Assembly: GCA_963835085.1 (NCBI GenBank) | Contig: CAWIED010000001.1 | Location: 3,348,001-3,412,000 of the forward strand | Length of the DNA stretch: 64,000 nucleotides | Direction of reading: 5' to 3' | From: JBDIAG01 sp963835085 | Lineage (GTDB): Bacteria > Actinomycetota > Actinomycetes > Actinomycetales > CAWJMD01 | In this document: positions 18,548 through 28,800 of the stretch, piece after piece | Layout of the letters: each line of letters begins with the position of its first letter | How positions within the stretch are numbered: the first letter of the stretch is position 1 | Notes under the pieces: generated by a model | Database searches by the model: none | Told to the model about the DNA's origin: nothing | Seen by the model: only the letters and a program-made list of their open reading frames with translations | Translations under genes and position numbers: made by a program

Positions 18548-19785
18548 ATGGAGCAGACGATGGCAACAGCACAGTCGGGCCTTGCGCCCCGGACGACGAC
18601 CGCAAATCCCTGGCTGATGCTCACCATCGCCACTGTGGGTTTCGCCGTGAACTTCTGGGCCTGGGCACTGCTCAGCCCGCTCGGACCGATGTTTCGCGCG
18701 AGCGGCACGCTGGGCAAGCTCAGCGAGTCGGACGTGGCCCTCATGGTGGCCGTGCCGGTGCTAGTGGGGTCACTCGGCCGGATCATCGTGGGCGCCCTCA
18801 CCGACAAGTACGGCGGCCGGATCATGTTCCCGCTGGTCTCCGTGTTGACCATCGTCCCGGTGCTGTTCATCGCGTTCTTCGCGCTCGACTCCTACCCGCT
18901 GCTGCTGATCGGCGGGTTCTTCCTGGGCATCGGAGGAACGGCTTTCGCGGTGGGCGTGCCGTTCGTCAACGCCTGGTTCCCACCCGCCCAGCGCGGCCTG
19001 GCCGTCGGCATCTTCGGCGCCGGGATGGGCGGGACAGCCATCAGCGCCCTGACCACGGTGAGCCTGTTCACCAACGTCGGCGAGAAGGCACCGTTCCTGC
19101 TCACCGCCGCGGCGCTGGCGCTGTACGCGATCGTCTCGTGGATGCTGTTGCGCGACGCCCCCGACCGAGTGGTGCCCACGACCAGCCTGGGCACCCGCCT
19201 GGCCGGCAACGCCAAGCTCCGATCACCTGGCAGGCCTGCATCCTCTACGCGGTGGCGTTCGGCGGCTACGTCGCCTTCTCGGTGTACCTGCCGGCCTATC
19301 TCAAGACCGCCCACAACCTGGCTCCCGCTGACGCCGCCAACCGGATGGCCGGGTTCGTGGTGGTGGCCGTCCTGATGCGCCCGATCGGCGGTTGGCTCTC
19401 CGACCGGCTGGGCTCGATCCCGGTCCTGGCGGTGGTCTTCGGGCTCGTCACGGTCTGCGCCGCGATCGTCTCCCCGACGCCGCCGCTGGCCGGCGTGGGC
19501 ACAGCCGCCTTCCTCGTGATGTCCGCAGCGCTCGGCGCCGGCAGCGGCGCCACCTTCGCCCTCATCGCCAAGGTCACCGAGCCGTCTCGGGTGGGCGGAG
19601 TCACCGGCCTCGTGGGTGCCGCCGGAGGCCTGGGCGGCTTCCTGCCGCCGCTGATCATGGGCGAGGTCTACAACCGCACGCAGTCGTACTCGTTCGGGCT
19701 GCTGCTGCTGGCCGTCGCCTCCGCCGCCACTTTGGTGCTCACCTTGACCGTCGTCCGTCGCACAGCCAACGCCGCCACCGCTTAG
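18548..19785 (+). pseudogene. narK: NarK nitrate/nitrite transporter with one frameshift
   Basis: Two overlapping frames give a full ~412-residue MFS nitrate transporter. The first frame (to about 19215) has NFWAWALLSPLGP and GIFGAGMGGTAISAL, a nitrate signature. The second (from about 19215) starts with ITWQACILYAVAFGGYVAFS and contains GLVGAAGGLGGFLPP, the second nitrate signature. A single-base indel near 19210-19225, between helices 6 and 7, separates them. NarK imports nitrate or exchanges it for nitrite for the narGHJI reductase that follows 63 bp downstream. Translation may start at 18548 or at 18560, where GGAG is better spaced. Confidence 0.85.
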
Positions 19786-19848
19786 CTGACTGATGTCAAA
19801 GGCGACCGACTGCGCGGCACCGTTCGACACCACCCACCAGGAGGTTTC

Positions 19849-22800
19849 GTGACTCAACGACCAGAACTCGAAGGCCCGATCACGAACGCGTTGATCGGTG
19901 CGCGGCGCTTCTTCACCAAGGCAACGGTCTCCGACGACAACCGCACCCTGCACAAGATGGGGGGCCGCCAGGGCGACACCTTCTACCGTGACCGGTGGAG
20001 CCACGACAAGGTGGTGCGCTCGACGCACGGCGTCAACTGCACGGGCTCGTGCTCGTGGAAGGTGTACGTCAAGGACGGCATCATCACCTGGGAGTCGCAG
20101 CAGACCGACTACCCCTCGCGTCGGCCCGGATCGACCCGAGTACGAGCCTCGGGGCTGTCCGCGCGGTGCGGCGTTCTCCTGGTACACCTACTCGCCGACG
20201 CGGGTGCGGTATCCCTACATCCGCGGCGTGCTGCTGGAGATGTACCGCGAGGCCAAGGCCCAGCCTCGGCGATCCGGTGCTGGCCTGGGCCGACATCGTC
20301 GGCGACCCGGTCAAGGCCAAGCGGTACAAGGCCGCACGCGGCAAGGGCGGGCTGGTCCGGGCCATCGTGGGACGAGGCCGCCGAGATGTTCGCCGCAGCC
20401 CACGTGCACACGATCAAGACGTGGGGTCCCGACCGGGTCGCCGGCTTCTCCCCCATCCCGGCGATGTCGATGGTCTCCCACGCCGCCGGGGCCCGCTTCA
20501 CCATCCTGATCGGCGGCTCGATGCTGTCGCTTCTACGACTGGTACGCCGATCTGCCGGTGGCCTCTCCCCAGGTCTTCGGCGACCAGACCGACGTCCCGG
20601 AGTCCGGGGACTGGTGGGACGCCGGCTACCTGATCATGTGGGGCTCCAACCTCCCCGTCACCCGCACCCCCGACGCGCACTGGATGACCGAGGCCCGCTA
20701 CCGCGGCCAGAAGGTCATCGCGGTGGCCCCCGACTACGCCGACAACGTCAAGTTCGCCGACGAGTGGCTGCCCGCCGCGCCCGGGCACCGACGGCGCGCT
20801 CGCGATGGCGATGGGGCACGTGGTGCTGAAGGAGTTCTTCGTCGACGGCTCGGTGCCGTACTTCACCGACTACGTCAAGAAGTACACCGATCTGCCCTTC
20901 CTGGTGATCCTCGACCCGGCGGCGGAACGGGGTCTACCGTCGCCGGCAAGTTCCTGACGGCCTCCGACCTCGGCGTCGAGGCGCACGAAAACGCCGAGTT
21001 CAAGACGGTGCTATCGACGCTCGCACCGGTGCGGCCGTGGTGCCGAACGGCTCACTGGGCCACCGCTTCGGCGATGACGGTGCGGAAAGTGGAACCTGGA
21101 GCTGGGCGACATCGACCCCGCTGCTGAGCATGCTCGGCCGGCGCCGAAGGCTCGCGTCCAGATCGAGCTGCCGCGGTTCGACGCCGCCAAGGGCGAGGGC
21201 GCATGCGGTGCTGCGTCGCGGTGTGCCCATCGCGCGGGTCGGCGGGCACCTGGTCACGACCGTCTTCGACTTGATGCTGGCTCAGTACGGCGTCGTGCGG
21301 CAGACCGCGGACGGCGCGCCACTGCCCGGCGCCTGGCCCACCGGGTACGACGACGCCAACAGCCGTACACCCCGGCCTGGCAGGAGGCGATCACCGGGGT
21401 GCCGGCACAGGCCGTCACCCGGATCGCCCGGGAGTTCGCTGCAGAACGCCGCGGACACCAAGGGCCGATCGATGATCATCATGGGCGCCGGCGACCAACC
21501 ATTGGTTCCACTCCGACACCATCTACCGGGCGATTCCTGATGCTGACCACCATCACCGGCTGCCAAGGTGTCAACGGCGGCGGCTGGGCGCACTACGTCG
21601 GGCCAGGAGAAGGCGCGCCCGATCACCGGCTGGGCGCACATCGCGTCGGCGTTGGACTGGAGTCGCCCGGCGCGGCAGATGATCCAGACCGCCTATTGGT
21701 ACCTGCACACCGACCAATTCCGCTACGACAACTACGACGCCTCCCACCTGGCCGGTTCGACGGCGACCGGCAAGTTCACCGGGATGGGCACCGCGGACGT
21801 CACTGGCCTTGTCGGCGCGGCTGGGCTGGATGCCGTCGTACCCCACGTTCAACCGCAACCCCCTCGACCTTGCCGACGAGGCTGCAGGCCTCACGGCCAA
21901 GCCGCCCGGCGAGTACATCGTCGAGCAGCTCAAGTCCGGCGAATCTGGGCTTCGCCGGCGAAGACCCGGACGCGCCCGAGAACTTCCCGCGGGTCCTGAC
22001 CATCTGGCGGGCCAACCTGCTGGGCTCCTCCGGCAAGGGCAACGAGTACTTCCTCAAGCACCTGCTGGGCACCGACTCCTCGGTGCAGCGCGCATGAGAC
22101 GCCACCCGAGCAGCGCCCGCGCGACTGGTCTGGCCCGACGAAGCGCCCGAGGGCAAGCTCGATCTGTTGTGCACGATGGACTTCCGGATGACCCGCCGAC
22201 GATCCTCTGCGACGTCGTGCTGCCGGCGGCCACCTGGTACGAGAAGCACGACATCGCCACCACCGACATGCACCCCTTCATCCACTCCTTCAACCCGGCG
22301 ATCAACCCGCCCTGGCAGACGCGGACGGACTGGGAGATCTTCAAGACGCTGGCCCAGGCGATCAGCGATCCCGCTCGGGGCCAAGCATCTCGGCGTGCGC
22401 CACGACCTGGTCGCCGCGCCGCTGCTGCACGACACACCGGAGGCGATGGCCACCCCGCACGGCGTGGTCAAAGACTGGCGCAAGCGGCGAGTGCGAACCC
22501 GTCCCGGGCAAGACGATGCCCAAACTCGTTCTGGTGGAACGGGATTACGGGGCGATCTACGCCAAGCAGACCGCGCTGGGCCCGCTGATGGACACGCTGG
22601 GAACCACCACCAAGGCGATCACCTATGACGTGAGCGAGGAGGTGGAGTACCTCAAGCACGAGCTCGGCACCGTCCGTGGCAGCCCGGGCAACCCCGCGGC
22701 CGGCCGACCTGATCTCAGCGACGCGATCGCGGTGGCCGAGACGATCATGACGCTGTCGGGCACCACCAACGGGCACCTGGCCACCCAGGGCTTCAAGACG

Positions 22801-23583
22801 CTGGAGAAGCGCACCGGGCAGCTGATGCACGACCTGGCCGCCGAGCACGAGGGCAAGAAGATCACCTTCGCCGACACCCAGGCAGCGCCGGTGCCGGTGA
22901 TCACCTCGCCGGAATGGTCGGGCTCGGAGACCGGAGGCCGGCGGTACTCGCCCTTTACCATCAACGTGGAGCGGCTCAAACCGTGGCACACGCTGACCGG
23001 GCGCCAGCACTTCTACCTCGATCACGACTGGATGCAGGAGCTGGGCGAGACGCTGCCCGTGTACCGGCCACCCCTCGACATGACCGAGATCTTCGGCGAG
23101 CCGCAGATCGGCAACGTGGGTGAGTTGGGGGTCACGGTTCGCTATCTCACGCCACACAACAAGTGGTCTATCCACTCGGAGTACCAGGACAACCTCTTCA
23201 TGTTGTCGTTGAGCCGCGGCGGTCAGTCGATCTGGATGTCGGACCTGGACGCAGAGAAGGTCGGCATCAAAGACAACGACTGGATCGAGGCCGTGAACCG
23301 CAACGGCGTCGTGGCCGCCAGGGCGGTGGTGAGCCACCGGATGCCCGAGGGCACCGTCTATATGCACCACGCGCAGGACCGGTTGATCGACGTGCCGCGC
23401 ACGGAGACCACCGGCAAACGCGGCGGCATCCACAACTCGCTGACCCGGATCATGCTCAAGCCGAGCCACATCATCGGCGGCTATGCCCAGCTCTCGTTCG
23501 CCTTCAACTACCTGGGCCCGACGGGGAACCAGCGGGATGAAGTCACCGTGATCCGTAAGCGGACCAAGAAGGTGGAGTACTGA
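19849..23583 (+). pseudogene. narG: NarG nitrate reductase alpha subunit, multiply frameshifted
   Basis: The 3735-bp span would encode the ~1240-residue catalytic molybdo-subunit. Its N-terminus is intact, with HGVNCTGSCSWKVYV, the His/Cys site for Fe-S cluster FS0. From about 20110 to 22500 the conserved sequence hops among all three frames roughly 15-20 times; several joints are single extra bases (near 20110, 20265, 20367, 20531 and 20786) and others behave as losses. From 22516 to the stop one frame is open again. Residues on either side of each joint still match NarG, and total length is normal. narHJI downstream are intact. Either this is a very recent pseudogene or the stretch is badly sequenced. 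Confidence 0.85.
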
Positions 23584-25244
23584 TGCAGATCATGGCTCAG
23601 CTGGCGATGGTGATGAACCTCGACAAATGCATCGGCTGTCATACCTGCTCGGTCACATGCAAGCAGGCCTGGACCAATCGCACCGGGACCGAGTACGTCT
23701 GGTTCAACAACGTGGAGACCCGGCCAGGCCTGGGATATCCGCGCGGCTACGAGAACCAGCAGGAATGGCAGGGCGGCTGGGTACGCAAGGCCAACGGCCG
23801 GCTCGCACTGCGAGGGGGCGGACGCCTGAAGAAGCTGGTGAACATCTTCTCCAACCCCAAGCTGCCCTCGATCCAGGACTACTACGAGCCGTGGACCTAC
23901 GACTACGAGACCCTGATCAACTCGCCCGCCACCGACACCTTTCCCGTCGCCAGGCCCTACTCGCTGATCAGCGGCAAGCCGATGCAGGTGAAATGGTCGG
24001 CTAACTGGGACGACAACCTCGCCGGCTCAAAGGAACACGCCGTGCGCGACGTGATGCTCAAAGGCATCGAGGACAAGGTCAAGTTCGAGTTCGAACAGAC
24101 CTTCATGTTCTATCTGCCGCGAATCTGCGAACACTGCCTGAATCCCGCGTGTGCGGCCTCCTGCCCCAGCGGAGCGATCTACAAGCGTTCCGAGGACGGC
24201 ATCGTGCTGGTGGATCAAGACAGGTGCCGCGGCTGGCGAATGTGTGTCTCCGGTTGCCCGTATAAGAAGGTGTATTTCAATCACAAGACGGGCAAGGCCG
24301 AGAAGTGCACCTTCTGCTATCCCCGGGTCGAGGTCGGCTTGCCCACAGTCTGCTCCGAGACCTGCGTCGGCCGGCTGCGCTATATCGGGCTGGTGCTCTA
24401 CGACGCCGACAAGGTGCTGGCGGCGGCCTCGGTGGAGGACGACCGCGACCTCTACCGGGCGCAGCGTGAGGTCTTCTGCGACCCGCACGATCCAGCAGTG
24501 CAACAGGCTGCCCGGGAAGCGGGCATTCCGGCGGACTGGATCGAGGCCGCCAAGAAATCCCCGGTGTGGGCGTTGATCAACACCTACCAGGTGGCTCTTC
24601 CGCTGCATCCGGAATACCGCACGATGCCGATGGTCTGGTACATCCCGCCGCTGTCACCGGTGGTCGACGTCATCAAAGACACCGGCCACGACGCCGAAGA
24701 CCCGGGCAACCTGTTCGCGGCCATCGCCGCACTACGGATCCCGGTGGAGTACCTGGCCAACCTCTTCACCGCGGGCGACACGATCCCCGTCGACGACGTG
24801 CTGCAGAAGCTCGCCGCGATGCGCTCCTACATGCGCGACCTCAACCTCGGCCGCGACCCAGACGAGCGCATCCCCGCGGCGGTGGGGATGACCGGCGAGC
24901 AGATGTACGACATGTTCCGGCTGCTGGCACTGGCCAAATACGACGAGCGCTACGTCATCCCGGCCGCGCACGCCGAGCAGGCGCATGCGCTGGAGGAACT
25001 CGCCACCGACTGCGCCGTCAGTGCGTACGGCGGCGGACAGCAGGATCTCTTCGGCGAGGGCTCAGGAGCGCCGACCCCGGTGGCGGTGGAGAACTTCCGG
25101 ATCCTGCAGGAGCGACAGACCGCGGACACCCTGGTCGGCGGAGGCGCGAAGCACGGTCGGATCAACATGCTCAACTGGGATGGACGAGGCACCCCGGACG
25201 GACTCTTCCCGCAGCAGCAGTCCCGGTCGACGGAGGAGCAGTGA
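23583..25244 (+). CDS. narH: NarH nitrate reductase beta (Fe-S) subunit
   Basis: A 553-residue ferredoxin-like subunit that carries electrons from NarI to NarG. Four Cys clusters are visible: CIGCHTCSVTC at the start, CEHCLNPACAASCPSGAIY, CRGWRMCVSGCPYKK (with Trp replacing one Cys, the mark of the 3Fe-4S cluster FS4 in NarH) and CTFCYPR...CSETC. Length and order match Escherichia and mycobacterial NarH. The start overlaps the narG stop (TGATG). The frame is fully intact, unlike narG, so selection or sequence quality differs sharply between the two. Confidence 0.95.
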   Translation: MQIMAQLAMVMNLDKCIGCHTCSVTCKQAWTNRTGTEYVWFNNVETRPGLGYPRGYENQQEWQGGWVRKANGRLALRGGGRLKKLVNIFSNPKLPSIQDYYEPWTYDYETLINSPATDTFPVARPYSLISGKPMQVKWSANWDDNLAGSKEHAVRDVMLKGIEDKVKFEFEQTFMFYLPRICEHCLNPACAASCPSGAIYKRSEDGIVLVDQDRCRGWRMCVSGCPYKKVYFNHKTGKAEKCTFCYPRVEVGLPTVCSETCVGRLRYIGLVLYDADKVLAAASVEDDRDLYRAQREVFCDPHDPAVQQAAREAGIPADWIEAAKKSPVWALINTYQVALPLHPEYRTMPMVWYIPPLSPVVDVIKDTGHDAEDPGNLFAAIAALRIPVEYLANLFTAGDTIPVDDVLQKLAAMRSYMRDLNLGRDPDERIPAAVGMTGEQMYDMFRLLALAKYDERYVIPAAHAEQAHALEELATDCAVSAYGGGQQDLFGEGSGAPTPVAVENFRILQERQTADTLVGGGAKHGRINMLNWDGRGTPDGLFPQQQSRSTEEQ

Positions 25245-25987
25245 TGGAGGGGACCCAGTTTTTCCGTCGGCCGGGTGGCGTCAGGTTCAATCCGCGCCAG
25301 CGGGCGAGGTTGCAGTCGGTCTGGGCGGCCTGTGCTGCGCTGTTGGACTATCCGACCCGTGAGCTCATCGAGTCGCTGGACTCGATCGAGCAGCTCGTTC
25401 CGGGAAACGACGACCTGGCCGGTCTGATCGCGCATCTGCGTCGGGGCGAACTGCGCGAGCTCCAGGAGCAGTACGTCGCCACGTTCGATCACACCCGCAA
25501 GTGCGCGCTCTACCTGACCTACTTCGCCTATGGCGACACCCGTCGGCGCGGGGTCGCGCTCGTGCAATTCAAGCAGGCCTATCGACGCGCCGGGGTCGAG
25601 TTCGACCCGTCCGACGGGGCGGAAGAGCTGCCGGATCACCTATGCGTCGTCTTGCAGTTCGGCGCCCTTGCCGACGTGGAGGGCGCCTGGAAGCTGTTGA
25701 TCGACCACCGGGCCGGCGTCGAAATGCTGCGCCTGGCGCTGCTCGGCTGGCGCAACGAGCCCGGAACGGCGCCGGGGTCGCCGTGGGCGGGTGCGGTGGT
25801 CGCGCTGTGTCACACGTTGCCGGAACTGAAGGGTGAGGAGGCCGACGCCGTGCGCGCGTTGATCGAACAGGGACCACCCGCCGAGGAGGTGGGGCTGCAG
25901 CCGTTCGCGATGGATCCGGCGCTGGCCGGCACGCCGCTGCCAGAGCCGGTCGCCGCCGGCCCCCAGTTCATCGGGATGCCGCGATGA
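25244..25987 (+). CDS. narJ: NarJ nitrate reductase assembly chaperone
   Basis: A 247-residue cytoplasmic TorD/NarJ-family chaperone needed to insert the molybdenum cofactor into NarG and to attach NarGH to NarI. Typical features are ACAALLDYPTRELIESL near residue 25, LQEQYVATFDHTRKCALYLTYFAYGDTRRRG (the family core; the conserved Asp and Arg are present) and ELPDHLCVVLQF. The start ATG overlaps the narH stop, with GGAGGAG upstream. The longer open frame beginning before it is an artefact of overlap with narH. Confidence 0.93.
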   Translation: MEGTQFFRRPGGVRFNPRQRARLQSVWAACAALLDYPTRELIESLDSIEQLVPGNDDLAGLIAHLRRGELRELQEQYVATFDHTRKCALYLTYFAYGDTRRRGVALVQFKQAYRRAGVEFDPSDGAEELPDHLCVVLQFGALADVEGAWKLLIDHRAGVEMLRLALLGWRNEPGTAPGSPWAGAVVALCHTLPELKGEEADAVRALIEQGPPAEEVGLQPFAMDPALAGTPLPEPVAAGPQFIGMPR

Positions 25988-26715
25988 GCACCTTCTTGTG
26001 GGTCATCGTCCCGTATGTGTGCCTGGCGACTTTCGTGGGCGGCCACTTCTGGCGCTACCGCTACGACAAATTCGGCTGGACGACGAGATCGTCGCAACTG
26101 TACGAAGACAGGCTGCTCCGACTGGGATCACCGCTGTTCCACTTCGGCATGCTCGGCGTCGTCGGCGGTCACATCATCGGCCTGCTGGTGCCGGAGTCGT
26201 GGACGGACGCGGTCGGCATCACGCCCGCCATCTATCACCTCGTCGCCGTCGTGGGCGGGCTGATCGCCGGGGTCGCAGCGCTGGTGGGGCTGGCCATCCT
26301 GATCTACCGGCGGCGTACGGTCGGCCCGGTGTTCAAGGCGACCACCGGCATGGACAAGGTGATGTACGTGTTCCTCGGCAGCGCGATCGTACTGGGTATG
26401 TGGAACACGGTCGCCGGTTCGATCCTCCAGGTCGGGGGGCACTACGACTACCGCGAAGGCGTCTCGATCTGGTACCGCTCCTTCCTGGCCTTCCAGCCGG
26501 ACGCCTCACTGATGGCGCAGGCGCCGATCGGGTTCAAACTCCATGCGCTCGTAGCGTTCGGGCTGTTTGCGCTGTGGCCCTTCACCCGGCTCGTTCATGT
26601 CTTCTCGGCCCCGGTCGGGTATCTGACCCGGCCCTACATCGTCTACCGCTCACGGGACGAGCAGGTCGGCAACGCCGGGGTGCCGCGAGGTTGGGAGCCG
26701 TCCACCCGACGCTGA
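25984..26715 (+). CDS. narI: NarI nitrate reductase gamma subunit, cytochrome b
   Basis: A 243-residue membrane subunit with five predicted helices. It oxidises quinol and passes electrons through two b-type hemes to NarH. Candidate heme-ligating histidines lie in the helices containing HFGMLGVVGGHIIGLL and FKLHALVAFGLFALWPFTRLVHVFS. The start overlaps the narJ stop (ATGA). It closes the narGHJI operon; 54 bp later the next gene converges. Confidence 0.94.
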   Translation: MSTFLWVIVPYVCLATFVGGHFWRYRYDKFGWTTRSSQLYEDRLLRLGSPLFHFGMLGVVGGHIIGLLVPESWTDAVGITPAIYHLVAVVGGLIAGVAALVGLAILIYRRRTVGPVFKATTGMDKVMYVFLGSAIVLGMWNTVAGSILQVGGHYDYREGVSIWYRSFLAFQPDASLMAQAPIGFKLHALVAFGLFALWPFTRLVHVFSAPVGYLTRPYIVYRSRDEQVGNAGVPRGWEPSTRR

Positions 26716-26769
26716 CCCGACTCTGACCCGGCGGCATCCAGGCGCGGCCTCCCGTTGCGCAGCGATCTG

Positions 26770-27129
26770 CTAGCGATGGATCAGGTCGAGCCAGTTCTCC
26801 GGCACCCGGTCGGCCGGTCCGGGAGTGCCCTGTTCCGCGGGATGACTCTGGGGATCGGCCAGCAGCGGGCCACGACCCAGCTCTTGCGTGCGGTAGTCGT
26901 AGAACCATTCCTCGCCCGGCTCGTAGCTACGGATGAGCGGGTGCCCGCTGGCCCGGAAATGGGCCGAGGCGTGTTGTGACGGCGAACTGTCGCAACAGCC
27001 GATGTGGCCGCACAAGGCGCACCGCCGCAGGTGCACCCACCACCCTGAGGCTTGGGTGCACTCCAGGCAGCCGGGGCCACTCGGAGGAACGGACGGATCG
27101 ATCACTGACGCGTCATTCCATGACTGCAT
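26770..27129 (-). CDS. UBP-type zinc-finger protein
   Basis: A 119-residue protein made almost entirely of a ZnF-UBP domain. Zinc ligands are visible in CLECTQASGWWVHLRRCALCGHIGCCDSS and in HASAHFRASGHPLIRSYEPGEEWFYDY. In eukaryotes this domain binds the ubiquitin C-terminus; bacterial versions are small stand-alone proteins, frequent in actinobacteria, of unknown function. The start MQSWND lies only 13 bp from the end of the IS630 element, which therefore separates the gene from its original promoter. The open frame extends upstream into the IS, but that part has no domain support. Confidence 0.8.
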   Translation of the reverse strand: MQSWNDASVIDPSVPPSGPGCLECTQASGWWVHLRRCALCGHIGCCDSSPSQHASAHFRASGHPLIRSYEPGEEWFYDYRTQELGRGPLLADPQSHPAEQGTPGPADRVPENWLDLIHR

Positions 27130-27142
27130 CGTCTGAGACTTA

Positions 27143-27173
27143 GTGGTCGCGCCCGTAAGTTCGTCGGGGGTCA
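27143..27173 (+). repeat. IS630 left terminal inverted repeat
   Basis: A 31-bp end starting GTGGTCGCGCCCGTAAG, identical to the reverse complement of 28770-28800. It contains the transposase stop codon at its inner edge. The outer neighbour is TA. Confidence 0.95.
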
Positions 27174-28337
27174 TGCGGCTCGTGGTTGTGCTGGGTCGGT
27201 GGTCGCTGGCCGGTGGCGGTCGAGTTGGACTATCAGGTCGGCAAGGTCGGTGGTGGTGAATTTCCATTTGAAGGGTTTCGCGGCCTGGTTGTAGCGGGTT
27301 TCGAAGGCGGCGAGTCGTGCGACGACGACGTCGAGGTCGTCAAAGTCGTTGGGGGATAGTACTTTCCGTTGAATGATGGAGAAGTAGATTTCCACCTGGT
27401 TCAGCCATGACGCGTGTACCGGGGTGTGCACCATGATCGCGTTGGGGAACTGCGCGGTGAGCCGGTCCATCGCGGCTTGTCCGCGGTGCGAGGAGCCGTT
27501 GTCCACGATCCAGAACACCCGGTCCGCCGATCGGTAGGGCTCTTGAGTCATCACCTGCTCGACCAACGCGGTGAACGGCACGATCCCGGTGGTGTCCTCG
27601 CAGCGGCCGTAGACCTTCGCGCGGTGCACGTCGTAAGCGGCGAGATAGGCGACGGCACCGCGACGGTGGTAGTCGTGGTTGACCCGCACCATCCGGGACT
27701 TGCCGGGCGGCAGGGTCGGGTGGCAGCGGCAACGAGCCTGGATGGAGGTCTTCTCGTCGGCGGAGATCACATAGTCATTGCGGCCCAATGGTTTCCCATC
27801 CCAGATCCGCTGATACAGATCCAGCGCCCGCTGCGCTGTGAGCTCGAAGTTCGGATCCGTGATGAAGATCCACGACTGGAACTGCCACGGTTTGAGGGCA
27901 TCCTCGGACAGCCACCTCCGCACCGTCGAGGGCGAAATGTTCTCGCAGACCCCGCCGCTGACGGCCTGCAGGGCCAGCTCCGGGCACGACCACTTCGTCA
28001 GCGGCAACCCGCTGCCCTGCGGTGGGGTGCACGCCAACGCCTTGACCTGCGCGACCTGCACCGCGGTGAACACCGCCGGGCGGCCGCAGCGTTTGGCATC
28101 CCCCAGCGAGGACACCCCGGGTGCGGCCCACCAACGGTGCCGCCACTTGCGGGCGGTGTCCTGACACACACCCACCGACACCGCGATCCGGGCGTTGGGG
28201 TATCCGTCCGCGGCGGCCAGCACGATCAACGCGCGCAGCGCCAGGCGCTGCTCGGTGCGACCGGCACGGACCAACCGGTCCAGGTCCGCACGTTGGGTGT
28301 CGGTCAACACGATCCGGTCGGGGCATAGCGTCGGCAT
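27171..28337 (-). CDS. IS630-family DDE transposase
   Basis: About 388 residues. An N-terminal helix-turn-helix pair (IVLAAADGYPNARIAVSVGVCQDTARKW; then GSGLPLTKWSCPELALQ) binds the IS ends. The catalytic DDE triad is present: D in YVISADEKTSIQAR, D in FWIVDNGSSHRG, and E in SWLNQVEIYFSIIQRK. Start set at MPTLCPDR, matching family length; upstream in-frame Met codons to 28385 are possible. The stop codon is formed by the inner three bases of the left inverted repeat. Confidence 0.93.
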   Translation of the reverse strand: MPTLCPDRIVLTDTQRADLDRLVRAGRTEQRLALRALIVLAAADGYPNARIAVSVGVCQDTARKWRHRWWAAPGVSSLGDAKRCGRPAVFTAVQVAQVKALACTPPQGSGLPLTKWSCPELALQAVSGGVCENISPSTVRRWLSEDALKPWQFQSWIFITDPNFELTAQRALDLYQRIWDGKPLGRNDYVISADEKTSIQARCRCHPTLPPGKSRMVRVNHDYHRRGAVAYLAAYDVHRAKVYGRCEDTTGIVPFTALVEQVMTQEPYRSADRVFWIVDNGSSHRGQAAMDRLTAQFPNAIMVHTPVHASWLNQVEIYFSIIQRKVLSPNDFDDLDVVVARLAAFETRYNQAAKPFKWKFTTTDLADLIVQLDRHRPATTDPAQPRAA

Positions 28338-28439
28338 CGCGATCATCCTCGAACATTGGCGTCCCATCAGTCCCACCAGCCTCACTCGTCACACCTCTGG
28401 TGTTGGCCAACGACACACCGATCAGGCACCATCACGCCT

Positions 28440-28772
28440 ATGGCCGCCCCGCCCGCATCGACGAAAACATCCCTGCAACAGCGGTTATCCGCACGCGCCC
28501 GGGAACGCTGGCCAGAACTGGCCGGGATCGACGTCACCTTCCGCGGCCAGTTCGCCTACGTCACCGGCCGCCTCAAAGACGGCGACACCCAACCACTCAT
28601 GCGGCTGCGATACGGCGGATCAGCCACCCGCTGGGGCTTCGCGATCTACCTGGCCAGCAAACACGCCTACGAAGCCTCGGCGCTACCCACCGGCACATTC
28701 GCCGGCCCACCCGAAGACGCCCTCGACACCGCCTGCGGGCTCTACCTCACCGACCCCACCCCCTGGACCTGA
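28440..28772 (+). CDS. Passenger protein of the IS630 element
   Basis: A 110-residue open frame with strong actinobacterial codon bias, divergent from the transposase. The central part (RWPELAGIDVTFRGQFAYVTGRLKDG, LMRLRYGGSATRWGFAIYLASKHAYE) looks like a small soluble alpha/beta protein; I cannot assign a family. Similar short proteins seem to accompany some actinobacterial IS elements, but this is recollection rather than proof. Its TGA lies in the right inverted repeat, exactly mirroring the transposase stop. Start taken at the Met in MAAPPAST. Confidence 0.6.
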   Translation: MAAPPASTKTSLQQRLSARARERWPELAGIDVTFRGQFAYVTGRLKDGDTQPLMRLRYGGSATRWGFAIYLASKHAYEASALPTGTFAGPPEDALDTACGLYLTDPTPWT

Positions 28773-28800
28773 CCCCCGACGAACTTACGGGCGCGACCAC
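28770..28800 (-). repeat. IS630 right terminal inverted repeat
   Basis: A 31-bp end identical to the left one in inverse orientation. It contains the stop codon of the passenger gene at its inner edge and is followed by TA. Confidence 0.95.

Larger units (their letters stand above)
27143..28800. mobile_element. Complete IS630-family insertion sequence, 1658 bp
   Basis: Perfect 31-bp terminal inverted repeats (27143-27173 and 28770-28800) are flanked on both sides by the dinucleotide TA (27141-27142 and 28801-28802), the target duplicated by IS630/Tc1-mariner elements. It contains two divergent genes, the DDE transposase and a 110-residue passenger, with about 100 bp between their starts. Both genes end inside the inverted repeats. 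All parts look intact, so it is probably mobile or recently so. Confidence 0.93.

Noticed and set aside
24566..25243. N-terminal extension of narJ across the end of narH
   Set aside because: The extension is out-of-frame narH sequence; the NarJ domain starts at 25244 with a good ribosome site.
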